Positions 57,203 to 64,000 of a stretch of DNA of 64,000 nt are shown here, in pieces. Source of the DNA: Haliscomenobacteraceae bacterium (lineage in GTDB: Bacteria > Bacteroidota > Bacteroidia > Chitinophagales > Saprospiraceae); NCBI GenBank assembly GCA_947501115.1, contig CANMVX010000012.1, positions 1 through 64,000 of the forward strand. The letters are read 5' to 3'. How positions within the stretch are numbered: position 1 is the first letter of the stretch; each line of letters starts with the position of its first letter. Under the pieces are notes generated by a model that was not told the DNA's origin, did no database searches, and worked only from the letters and a program-made list of their open reading frames with translations. The position numbers and the translations under genes are program-made.

Positions 57203-58015
57203 CTAACTTTCTACCATGACTGATGTTAAAAAAGGGTTTTCAACACAAGCCTTTTCAATGCCGGAATGGTCTGATAAAACCAAAACACCATCATCAAAAA
57301 TAGCTACAGTATGTTCATAGTGAGCAGAGTAGGATGTATCCTTAGTCACAACCGTCCATCCATCATTAAGAACAACCACTTCTTTCTTACCAAAATTAAC
57401 CATTGGCTCAATGGCAATAACCAAACCACTTTTGATTTTTTGCCCAGATCCCCGTTTTCCCACATTGGAGACAACAGGTTCTTCATGCAATTGTTTACCA
57501 ATACCATGACCGACCAATTCACGAACCACACTAAAACCACATTCCCATTCAATAAAAGATTGAATAGCAAAACCAATGTCTCCCATTCTCATTCCACAAC
57601 GGGAAACTTCTATTGCCTTATACAAAGAGGTTAAAGTGGCTTTACAAAGGTCAAAATTATCCTTCGACACCTCTCCTAAAAGGAAAGTAAAAGCAGCATC
57701 ACCAAAATAGCCATTTTTGACGACCCCACAATCGATGGATACCAAATCACCTTCCTTTAAGAACCGATCTCCCTTTGGAATTCCATGAACAACTTCATTA
57801 TTCAAAGATATACAAAGAGAGGAGGGAAAACCATTGTAGCCCTTAAAAGCAGGAAGACCACCCTTTGATAAAATAAAAGATTCAGCTATTTCATCTATTT
57901 CTCTGGTACTAATACCAGGCTTAAGTAAATAAGCCACGTGTTCAAGTGTATCTGAAACTATCTGGCAACTTTCCCTGATGAAAACAACCTCATCTTTCGT
58001 TTTATAATGAACCAT
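57203..58015 (-). CDS. map: Methionine aminopeptidase, type I
   Basis: This enzyme removes the initiator methionine from new proteins. The 270-residue chain shows the pita-bread fold's metal ligands in VSIDCGVVKNGYFGDAAF (two aspartates), VGHGIGKQLHEEPVV (histidine) and IEPMV (glutamate). It lies 93 bases after secY and 98 before infA, within the spc/alpha ribosomal run, as usual. Confidence 0.97.
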   Translation of the reverse strand: MVHYKTKDEVVFIRESCQIVSDTLEHVAYLLKPGISTREIDEIAESFILSKGGLPAFKGYNGFPSSLCISLNNEVVHGIPKGDRFLKEGDLVSIDCGVVKNGYFGDAAFTFLLGEVSKDNFDLCKATLTSLYKAIEVSRCGMRMGDIGFAIQSFIEWECGFSVVRELVGHGIGKQLHEEPVVSNVGKRGSGQKIKSGLVIAIEPMVNFGKKEVVVLNDGWTVVTKDTSYSAHYEHTVAIFDDGVLVLSDHSGIEKACVENPFLTSVMVES

Positions 58016-58108
58016 TCGTCTTGATATAAAAACTATTCAAACTATAGGATAATACTTTTACTATCCAACGTAATAAATGACAGGTCATTCTACTAGAACG
58101 TTCTGAAA

Positions 58109-59485
58109 TTACATTTCACTTCCAATACCTTGTAAACGACTTCCAGTTTGTCTTCCTTGTACTTTACCCGATTTAACTAAACCGTCATACCGACGCATTA
58201 GTAAATAACTTTCGATTTGAGCTAATGTATCTAACACAACGGCTACCAATATCAAAAGGGAAGTTCCGCCAAAGAAAATGGAGAAAGAACGATTTACACC
58301 AAAAGCCGCAGCGAAAGCTGGTAAAATGGCTATCAGGCCAAGAAATAATGCTCCTGGCAAGGTAATTCTACTAGTAATATTATCAATGTATTCTGCTGTT
58401 GGTACACCAGGCTTTACACCAGGAATAAACGCATTTTGTCTTTTAAGATATTCCGAGTAATTTTGTGGATTCACTAACAACGCCGTATAGACATAAGTGA
58501 AAACAAAAATCAGAAGAAAATAAATAACATTATACTCAACAGAAGCAAAATCATTTAAGGCTATAAGGAAACTGCTGGATGAAGCAGCTTCAGCGGAAGC
58601 AAACTGCATGGCTGTAGAAGGTAAAAACATTAATGCCTGGGCAAAAATGATTGGCATTACACCTGAAGCGTTCAACTTCAGAGGAATATAATCTCTAGCG
58701 CCAGCATTTGGAAGAGATGACCCTTCTCGACCTACGGCTTTCCTCGCAAACTGAATTTGAATACGTCTGACTGCCTGAACCACCATAATAGTAAGTATGA
58801 TAATTACAAAAAGTAAAGCCATTTCCAAAACAAATAATAGCAAGGCGTTATTTTCCAATTGAGCTTGAAACTCAAAGCCTAGGGCAGAAGGTAAAGTAGC
58901 TATTATACCTACGGTGATAAGCAGCGAAACACCATTACCAATACCACGATCAGTTATCCTTTCACCCAACCACATAGATAATACGGTACCACCTGCTAAT
59001 ATAATGATATTACTGAACCAGAAGATAGCTTTCGGAATAGCTGGATCGATAGCACCCATTGTACTAATGTAAGTAAGGTAACCACTACCTTGTACCAAAG
59101 TAACAACCACCGTTAAGAGACGCGTAATCTGATTGAGCTTTTTTCTACCAGACTCACCTTCCTTTTGTTGAAGACGTTGAAAATATGGTACGGCAAAACC
59201 CAAGAGCTGTATAACAATCGAGGAAGTTATATAGGGCATAATACCTAGAGCCAAAAGAGAGGCATTCTTAAAAGCTCCACCCGTAAAGGAGTTGATTAAA
59301 CCGATAAGATCGTTCGTCTTTTCACCCGCAGCGTTTTGAGCATCGAGAGCGGCAGGGATAACACCTGGCAACACGATATAGCTTCCAAACCGATAAACAA
59401 CAAGGACAATTAACGTAGTCAGAATACGATTTCTGAGTTCAGTAATACTCCAAATATTTTTTAAAGTTGTAATAAACCGTTTCAT
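58109..59485 (-). CDS. secY: Protein translocase subunit SecY
   Basis: The channel-forming subunit of the Sec translocase, 458 residues with ten membrane helices. Conserved segments are LGIMPYITSSIVIQLL, RITDRGIGNGVSLLI and the last cytoplasmic part IESYLLMRRYDGLVKSG. It lies 9 bases after rplO in the spc operon. All proteins of this window with signal peptides (except the Tat-exported two) depend on it. Confidence 0.98.
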   Translation of the reverse strand: MKRFITTLKNIWSITELRNRILTTLIVLVVYRFGSYIVLPGVIPAALDAQNAAGEKTNDLIGLINSFTGGAFKNASLLALGIMPYITSSIVIQLLGFAVPYFQRLQQKEGESGRKKLNQITRLLTVVVTLVQGSGYLTYISTMGAIDPAIPKAIFWFSNIIILAGGTVLSMWLGERITDRGIGNGVSLLITVGIIATLPSALGFEFQAQLENNALLLFVLEMALLFVIIILTIMVVQAVRRIQIQFARKAVGREGSSLPNAGARDYIPLKLNASGVMPIIFAQALMFLPSTAMQFASAEAASSSSFLIALNDFASVEYNVIYFLLIFVFTYVYTALLVNPQNYSEYLKRQNAFIPGVKPGVPTAEYIDNITSRITLPGALFLGLIAILPAFAAAFGVNRSFSIFFGGTSLLILVAVVLDTLAQIESYLLMRRYDGLVKSGKVQGRQTGSRLQGIGSEM

Positions 59486-59494
59486 GATAATTAG

Positions 59495-59941
59495 TTATAC
59501 AAGGACAATCGATCCCCCAGCTTTTTCAACCGCCTCTTTTGCAGCGGGAGAACAAGCATGAACAGATAAATTAACCTTAGCCTTTAATTCACCCCTGCCA
59601 AGAACCTTCACTCTATCTAAACGAGCGATGAAACCATGCTCTTTTAAAGAATCAAGATTAATGTCTATTAGATTATGTTTTTCTACCATTAGTTGAATAT
59701 AATCTAAATTAATAGGAACGTATTCAACTCTGTTAGGATTCTTAAAGCCCACTTTAGGTAAACGCATCTGAAGAGGCATTTGACCACCCTCGAAGCCACG
59801 CTTCAATTTATGACCAGTACGAGCTTTAGCACCCTTGTGGCCCTTTGTAGAAGTTCCTCCACGGCCAGATCCCTGACCTCTCGCTATTCTCTTCCCTTTT
59901 TTTACAGCACCTTTTGCTGGTTTTAAGCTATGTAATTCCAT
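59495..59941 (-). CDS. rplO: 50S ribosomal protein L15
   Basis: A 148-residue early-assembly protein of the large subunit. The basic, glycine-rich N-terminal half (RIARGQGSGRGGTSTKGHKG) and the end SPAAKEAVEKAGGSIVLV are standard. It sits between rpmD and secY. Confidence 0.98.
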   Translation of the reverse strand: MELHSLKPAKGAVKKGKRIARGQGSGRGGTSTKGHKGAKARTGHKLKRGFEGGQMPLQMRLPKVGFKNPNRVEYVPINLDYIQLMVEKHNLIDINLDSLKEHGFIARLDRVKVLGRGELKAKVNLSVHACSPAAKEAVEKAGGSIVLV

Positions 59942-59973
59942 TGCTTGATATTTTAACTGATGTAAGTTATTGT

Positions 59974-60159
59974 CTAGTCAACTGCCGTTTCTGTAACCAC
60001 TAAGTGAGCTACTTTGGCAATCATACCCATTATTTGAGGAGTAACTTCTTTAATCACCGAGTGATTAATTCTCCTGAGACCCAGAGCTACCATCGTATCC
60101 TTTTGACGTTTTGGACGATCGATAATACTTTTGATCTGTGTTACTTTTACCTTTGCCAT
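59974..60159 (-). CDS. rpmD: 50S ribosomal protein L30
   Basis: A 61-residue large-subunit protein with the family pattern KVTQIKSIIDRPKRQKDTM and ALGLRRINHSV. It starts 3 bases after the rpsE stop and lies before rplO, so translation is probably coupled to rpsE. Confidence 0.97.
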   Translation of the reverse strand: MAKVKVTQIKSIIDRPKRQKDTMVALGLRRINHSVIKEVTPQIMGMIAKVAHLVVTETAVD

Positions 60160-60162
60160 GTT

Positions 60163-60681
60163 TTAACCGTTAAATAGTTTTTCTAAAGTAATTTTACGTG
60201 TTTTTGCAATGACACGGGGATCTCTTAAGTTCTTAAGCGCTTCTATAGTAGCTTTTACTACGTTGTGAGGGTTAGAAGAACCTTGAGATTTAGCTAACAC
60301 ATTATGTACACCAGCTATTTCCAATACAGCACGCATAGAACCACCAGCAATAACACCTGTACCATCAGAAGCAGGTTTCAAAAAAACCTTACCGGCTTTA
60401 AATTTGCCTAAAACTTCATGTGGAATAGTACCTTTATAGATAGGAACTTTTACTAAATTCTTTTTAGCATCATCTGCAGCTTTTGTAATTGCTTCAGAGA
60501 CATCTCTCGCTTTACCCAAACCGTGACCGACAGTACCATTACCATCACCCACAACTACGATAGCAGCGAAACTAAAAGTACGACCACCTTTGGTCACTTT
60601 GGCCACTCTGTTTAGTTGAACCAATTTATCTTTTAGTTCTGTTTCAGCGGGTTTGACCCGATTTTCATTCTGTTTTGCCAT
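60163..60681 (-). CDS. rpsE: 30S ribosomal protein S5
   Basis: S5 helps keep decoding accurate and has mRNA helicase activity with S3 and S4. The 172-residue chain has the double-stranded-RNA-binding N-terminal domain ([36 protein letters not shown]) and the C-terminal domain ([19 protein letters not shown]). Standard position between rplR and rpmD. Confidence 0.98.
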   Translation of the reverse strand: MAKQNENRVKPAETELKDKLVQLNRVAKVTKGGRTFSFAAIVVVGDGNGTVGHGLGKARDVSEAITKAADDAKKNLVKVPIYKGTIPHEVLGKFKAGKVFLKPASDGTGVIAGGSMRAVLEIAGVHNVLAKSQGSSNPHNVVKATIEALKNLRDPRVIAKTRKITLEKLFNG

Positions 60682-60703
60682 TTTATTTTACAGTTGAGGA
60701 TGA

Positions 60704-61057
60704 TTAAAACTGGAGTCCACCCTCACGGGCACCATCAGCCAATGATTTAATTCTTCCATGGTAAAGGTATCCAGAACGATCAAAAACAACCTTTGAAATA
60801 TTCGCTTCTTTAGCTCTTTCCGCTAAAAGCTGACCTACTTTGTAAGCTTGCTCTACCTTTGTTCCAACCCCTAATATGCCATTCTCACGAGAATCAGCAG
60901 CCACTAAAGTATGACTGATAGTATCATCGATAATCTGAGCATAGATTACTTTATTACTTCTGAATACACTAATTCGAGGAGATGAAGCTACGCCTTTAAT
61001 CTTTTTCCTGATTCTAAAGTGAATTCGCGTTCTGCTCTGTTCTTTTGTCAATTTCAT
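60704..61057 (-). CDS. rplR: 50S ribosomal protein L18
   Basis: L18 binds 5S rRNA. I chose the ATG at 61057 (MKLTKEQSRTRIHFRIR), which matches the family and gives 117 residues; the frame extends 16 residues upstream without likeness. The end YLYHGRIKSLADGAREGGLQF is typical. Confidence 0.97.
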   Translation of the reverse strand: MKLTKEQSRTRIHFRIRKKIKGVASSPRISVFRSNKVIYAQIIDDTISHTLVAADSRENGILGVGTKVEQAYKVGQLLAERAKEANISKVVFDRSGYLYHGRIKSLADGAREGGLQF

Positions 61058-61134
61058 TATTGGACATTTACTAATCTTAGTGTAAGGCAAAAAATCCAGA
61101 CCCAAGATCCAAATAAAAATAATATTAGTTAGGA

Positions 61135-61695
61135 CTATTTCTTTTTAGCCCCAGTTTTTCCTAGCTTTCTACGAACAATTTCGCCCACAAAGCGAACACC
61201 TTTACCTTTGTAAGGTTCTGGTTTACGGAAACCTCTGATTTTAGCACTAACTTGACCAAGTAATTGCTTATCAATACATTCCATAATTATAGTAGGGTTA
61301 CCACCTTTATCTTGTTTTGTTTCCAGATTTACTTCATCAGGAAGCATAAAAAGGATTGGGTGAGAGTAACCTAAGGTTAATTCCAATAATTTTCCTGTAT
61401 TTGCCGCACGGTAACCAACGCCGATAAGTTCGATATTAGCTTTGAAACCTGTAGAAACACCGGTAACCATATTATTAATTAAAGAACGATATAAACCATG
61501 TACGGTTTTGTGTCTTTTTTGATCCGTTGGACGTTGTACAGTAACTATTGCACCATTAATATCGACCGTTAAATCTGGATCAATTTGTTGGTTAAGTGAA
61601 CCTTTAGGACCTTTAACGGTAACTAAATTATTCTTACCAACACTCACTTCAACCCCACCTGGAAGCGTTATAGGAGCTTTACCTATTCTAGACAT
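61135..61695 (-). CDS. rplF: 50S ribosomal protein L6
   Basis: A two-domain large-subunit protein near the sarcin-ricin loop. The 186 residues include MSRIGKAPITLPGGVEV, GLYRSLINNMVTGVS and the signature PEPYKGKGVRFVGE. Standard position between rpsH and rplR. Confidence 0.98.
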   Translation of the reverse strand: MSRIGKAPITLPGGVEVSVGKNNLVTVKGPKGSLNQQIDPDLTVDINGAIVTVQRPTDQKRHKTVHGLYRSLINNMVTGVSTGFKANIELIGVGYRAANTGKLLELTLGYSHPILFMLPDEVNLETKQDKGGNPTIIMECIDKQLLGQVSAKIRGFRKPEPYKGKGVRFVGEIVRRKLGKTGAKKK

Positions 61696-61721
61696 GTTTA
61701 ATAAATTTAGAAGTGAGTAAA

Positions 61722-62129
61722 TTAGTAAATATAAAGTAGTATTTCACCACCAACGTTCATTTGACGAGCTTTTTTGTCTGTCATAACTCCTTTCGAAGTA
61801 GAGACAATAGACACGCCTAGGCCATTAATAATACGAGGTATTTCGTCTGTTTTTGCATACTGACGAAGACCAGGCTTACTAACCCTTCCCAATTTACGAA
61901 TAATAGGCTTACGTGTAAGAACGTCATATTTTAACGCTATACGAATAAGGCCTTGATTACCCTTACCACCCTCTTCGAATTTGTACTTGAGTATGAAACC
62001 CTGGTCATACAAAATTTCGGTGATAGCTTTTTTAAGACCGGAGGCTGGAATATCCACCAATCTGTGACCCGCCATTTGCGCATTTCTAATGCGCGTTAAA
62101 TAATCGGCTATTGGATCTGTTACTGCCAT
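61722..62129 (-). CDS. rpsH: 30S ribosomal protein S8
   Basis: S8 binds 16S rRNA and in many bacteria represses the spc operon by binding its mRNA. The 135 residues include DPIADYLTRIRNAQMAGH and the signature GLGVSIVSTSKGVMTDKKAR. Standard position between rpsN and rplF. Confidence 0.98.
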   Translation of the reverse strand: MAVTDPIADYLTRIRNAQMAGHRLVDIPASGLKKAITEILYDQGFILKYKFEEGGKGNQGLIRIALKYDVLTRKPIIRKLGRVSKPGLRQYAKTDEIPRIINGLGVSIVSTSKGVMTDKKARQMNVGGEILLYIY

Positions 62130-62185
62130 TGTATAAATATTTACCGTGCGGTATTTCTAAAGAAACCTACACAGTTGTTAAGAAA

Positions 62186-62455
62186 TTACCAACTAGCTTT
62201 AGTGATACCCGGGATTTTACCATCCAGAGCCATCTCTCTAAACTTAACTCTACACAAACCAAATTGTCTGATATAGCCCTTTGGTCTGCCAGTTAACTGA
62301 CATCTATTATGCAAACGAATAGGACTAGAATTCCTTGGAAGTAAATCCAACTCATCCCAACGGCCTTCTTCCTTTAACTGCTTTCTTTTTTCAGCGAATT
62401 TTTCAACTAAACGCTTACGTTTTTTTTCCCTGGCTATTAATGATTTCCTTGCCAT
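62186..62455 (-). CDS. rpsN: 30S ribosomal protein S14, zinc-free form
   Basis: An 89-residue S14 of the long, zinc-independent type: it lacks the CxxC pairs of the 61-residue form. Segments [19 protein letters not shown] and [15 protein letters not shown] are typical. Its start ATG overlaps the rplE stop by one base (TAATG), a sign of coupled translation. Confidence 0.98.
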   Translation of the reverse strand: MARKSLIAREKKRKRLVEKFAEKRKQLKEEGRWDELDLLPRNSSPIRLHNRCQLTGRPKGYIRQFGLCRVKFREMALDGKIPGITKASW

Positions 62456-63021
62456 TATACTTCTTCTTTTTTCTGATTTTTGAATGGTAAACCTAAGGCT
62501 TTCAACAAAGCAAGAGCCTCAGCGTCTGTTTTAGCAGTAGATACAAAGGTTATATCCATGCCTGATACGCGTGTAATCTTATCAATATCAATTTCAGGGA
62601 AAATAAGTTGCTCCGTGATTCCCAAACTGTAATTACCACGTCCGTCAAAACTTTTATCGTTAATACCTCTGAAATCTCTTACTCTTGGAAGAGCTACTCC
62701 TACCAAACGGTCAAGAAACTCATACATGTGATGATGACGAAGAGTAACTTTGACACCGATTGGCATTTTCTCTCTTAACTTGAAGTTAGAGATTGAAGTT
62801 TTAGCTTTGGTGGAAACAGCCTTTTGTCCGGCAATAGTAGATAACTCCGTAAGAGCTGCATCGACCATTTTCTTATCTTGAGTAGCTGCGCCCACTCCTT
62901 GGTTAATACAAATTTTAGTTAAGCGAGGAACTTGCATAACTGAACTGTATTGGAACTGCTCCATTAAAGCAGGAACGACATCTTTAAAATATTTGTCGCG
63001 AAGTCTTGGTGTATATTTCAT
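62455..63021 (-). CDS. rplE: 50S ribosomal protein L5
   Basis: L5 binds 5S rRNA in the central protuberance. I chose the ATG at 63021, whose A is shared with the rplX stop (TGATG); an upstream GTG is less likely. The 188 residues include [37 protein letters not shown] and [17 protein letters not shown]. Confidence 0.98.
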   Translation of the reverse strand: MKYTPRLRDKYFKDVVPALMEQFQYSSVMQVPRLTKICINQGVGAATQDKKMVDAALTELSTIAGQKAVSTKAKTSISNFKLREKMPIGVKVTLRHHHMYEFLDRLVGVALPRVRDFRGINDKSFDGRGNYSLGITEQLIFPEIDIDKITRVSGMDITFVSTAKTDAEALALLKALGLPFKNQKKEEV

Positions 63022-63377
63022 CACTTGATCGTTTGGCCTGATTTTTTAGCATATCTTTCCATGTTACCTTCACTGTCTAGACGACGTCCTACGCGTGTTG
63101 GCTTATTTGTTTGAGGATCGACAACCATAATATTGGAAATATGAATAGATGCTGGCTTTTCAATAATACCGCCTGCATTTTCCTGTGTAGCTTTAGTATG
63201 CTTTTTGACCATATTAACCTGATCAATTAACACACGTTGTTTTTCAGGGAAAACCTCCATTATTTCATGTATTTTAGTTCTATCTTTAGAAGAACCAGAA
63301 ATAACCACCACTTTATCACCCTTCTTAACCTTTAATTTAGGAGAGAAACGTTTTTGTTGAATGATATTTTTTTTCAT
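63021..63377 (-). CDS. rplX: 50S ribosomal protein L24
   Basis: L24 starts large-subunit assembly. I chose the ATG at 63377 ([11 protein letters not shown]), rather than an in-frame TTG two codons earlier, giving 118 residues. The KOW motif region is [19 protein letters not shown]. Its stop overlaps the rplE start. Confidence 0.97.
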   Translation of the reverse strand: MKKNIIQQKRFSPKLKVKKGDKVVVISGSSKDRTKIHEIMEVFPEKQRVLIDQVNMVKKHTKATQENAGGIIEKPASIHISNIMVVDPQTNKPTRVGRRLDSEGNMERYAKKSGQTIK

Positions 63378-63412
63378 GTGCAATGTTTGAACCTTTAGAA
63401 GGCGCTAAATAA

Positions 63413-63778
63413 TTATAATACTTCAGGAGCAAGGGAAACAATCCGCATAAAATCTTTATCCCTAAGCTCTCTTGCCACAGGACCGAAAATACGGGATCCT
63501 CTTGGCTCATTTTGATTATTCAGCAACACACATGCATTATCATCAAAACGAATATAAGAACCATCTTTACGACGAATTTCTTTTTTGGTCCTAACGATTA
63601 CAGCTTTTGACACTGAACCTTTTTTGATACCTCCAGGAGAAGTATCTTTGACTGAAACGACGATGGTATCACCTACGTGAGCATACCTGCGTTTAGAGCC
63701 ACCGAGTACACGAATACAGAGGACTTCTTTGGCCCCACTGTTATCTGCCACTCTTAATCTGGATTCCTGTTGAATCAT
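63413..63778 (-). CDS. rplN: 50S ribosomal protein L14
   Basis: A 121-residue large-subunit protein at the subunit interface. It begins [18 protein letters not shown] and carries [11 protein letters not shown]-type and [17 protein letters not shown] segments, all standard. It lies between rpsQ and rplX. Confidence 0.98.
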   Translation of the reverse strand: MIQQESRLRVADNSGAKEVLCIRVLGGSKRRYAHVGDTIVVSVKDTSPGGIKKGSVSKAVIVRTKKEIRRKDGSYIRFDDNACVLLNNQNEPRGSRIFGPVARELRDKDFMRIVSLAPEVL

Positions 63779-63836
63779 AGTATGTACATTTAGCGGATTT
63801 GAAAACGATTAAAGTTACAAATCGTAAATTTCAAAA

Positions 63837-64000
63837 TTATTTTGCTCTCTCAATAACTTCAACTAATCTCCAGCTTTTATTCTTGCTTAGGGGACGAGTT
63901 TCCATTATACGAACTATATCACCGATGTGACATTCGTTCTGTTCATCATGTGCCATTAACTTTTTGGTCTTCATGATAAACTTTCCGTAGATAGGGTGAC
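63837..64000 (-). CDS. rpsQ: 30S ribosomal protein S17, C-terminal part (partial)
   Basis: The frame runs off the right edge of the window, so only the last 54 or so residues are present. They read [19 protein letters not shown], then [19 protein letters not shown] and [12 protein letters not shown] before the stop, the typical S17 pattern. It lies 58 bases before rplN, as in the standard spc operon. Confidence 0.96.
   Translation of the reverse strand, partial: HPIYGKFIMKTKKLMAHDEQNECHIGDIVRIMETRPLSKNKSWRLVEVIERAK

Overview
The window comes from a member of the Bacteroidota. The evidence is two SusC/SusD outer-membrane pairs, an ECF sigma/FecR pair, T9SS sorting signals, weak Shine-Dalgarno signals, AT-rich DNA, and a ribosomal-protein run followed by carA-eno-ftsB-sucD. 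Cytophagales or a nearby class is my best guess, but I cannot name a genus. There are no rRNA or tRNA genes and no CRISPR array.

Region 1 (1-1000) holds the end of radA and a DCC-family protein, closed by a terminator hairpin shared with the next unit. Region 2 (1013-16556) is a carbohydrate locus read outward from a divergent gap at 9174-9354. Leftward run susC, susD, two DUF1080 proteins and a Tat-exported Gfo/Idh/MocA oxidoreductase. Rightward run uxaC (uronate isomerase), a DUF6807 protein, a second Tat-exported oxidoreductase and an 1125-residue HEAT-repeat protein with two DUF1080 domains. With five DUF1080 (3-keto-glycoside hydrolase family) domains and no classical glycosidase, the inferred chemistry is oxidation of a sugar to a 3-keto-glycoside followed by cleavage. 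A LacI-type palindrome lies in the divergent gap. A long perfect REP-like palindrome follows the last gene.

Region 3 (16837-30254) is mixed metabolism: a PD40 propeller protein, a DHDPS-family lyase, a TauE/SafE transporter, L-serine dehydratase, a VOC protein, and an ORF6N/PLD-like protein with an internal duplication beside a tiny HTH remnant. Then comes a leftward cysC-cysD-cysN-sulfatase operon, divergent from a molybdate transporter modABC.

Region 4 (30422-42477) is a second polysaccharide locus with its own ECF sigma factor, FecR-type anti-sigma, an STN-domain SusC, a SusD, three lipoproteins (one a GHL10-type glycoside hydrolase), and a T9SS-exported protein placed between sigma and anti-sigma. 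Next to it (42695-45115) are an FAH-family dehydratase and a 2-oxoglutarate semialdehyde dehydrogenase, the lower half of a non-phosphorylative sugar-acid route.

Region 5 (45201-49259) has a short AraC-type regulator, a DUF2157 membrane protein, a small secreted protein built from 17-residue repeats, and a PorE-like TPR/PD40/OmpA envelope protein. After a 472-base gene-free stretch, region 6 (49732-64000) is housekeeping, all leftward: the spc and alpha ribosomal operons with secY, map and infA, ending in a terminator after rplQ, then carA, eno, an FtsB-like gene and sucD.
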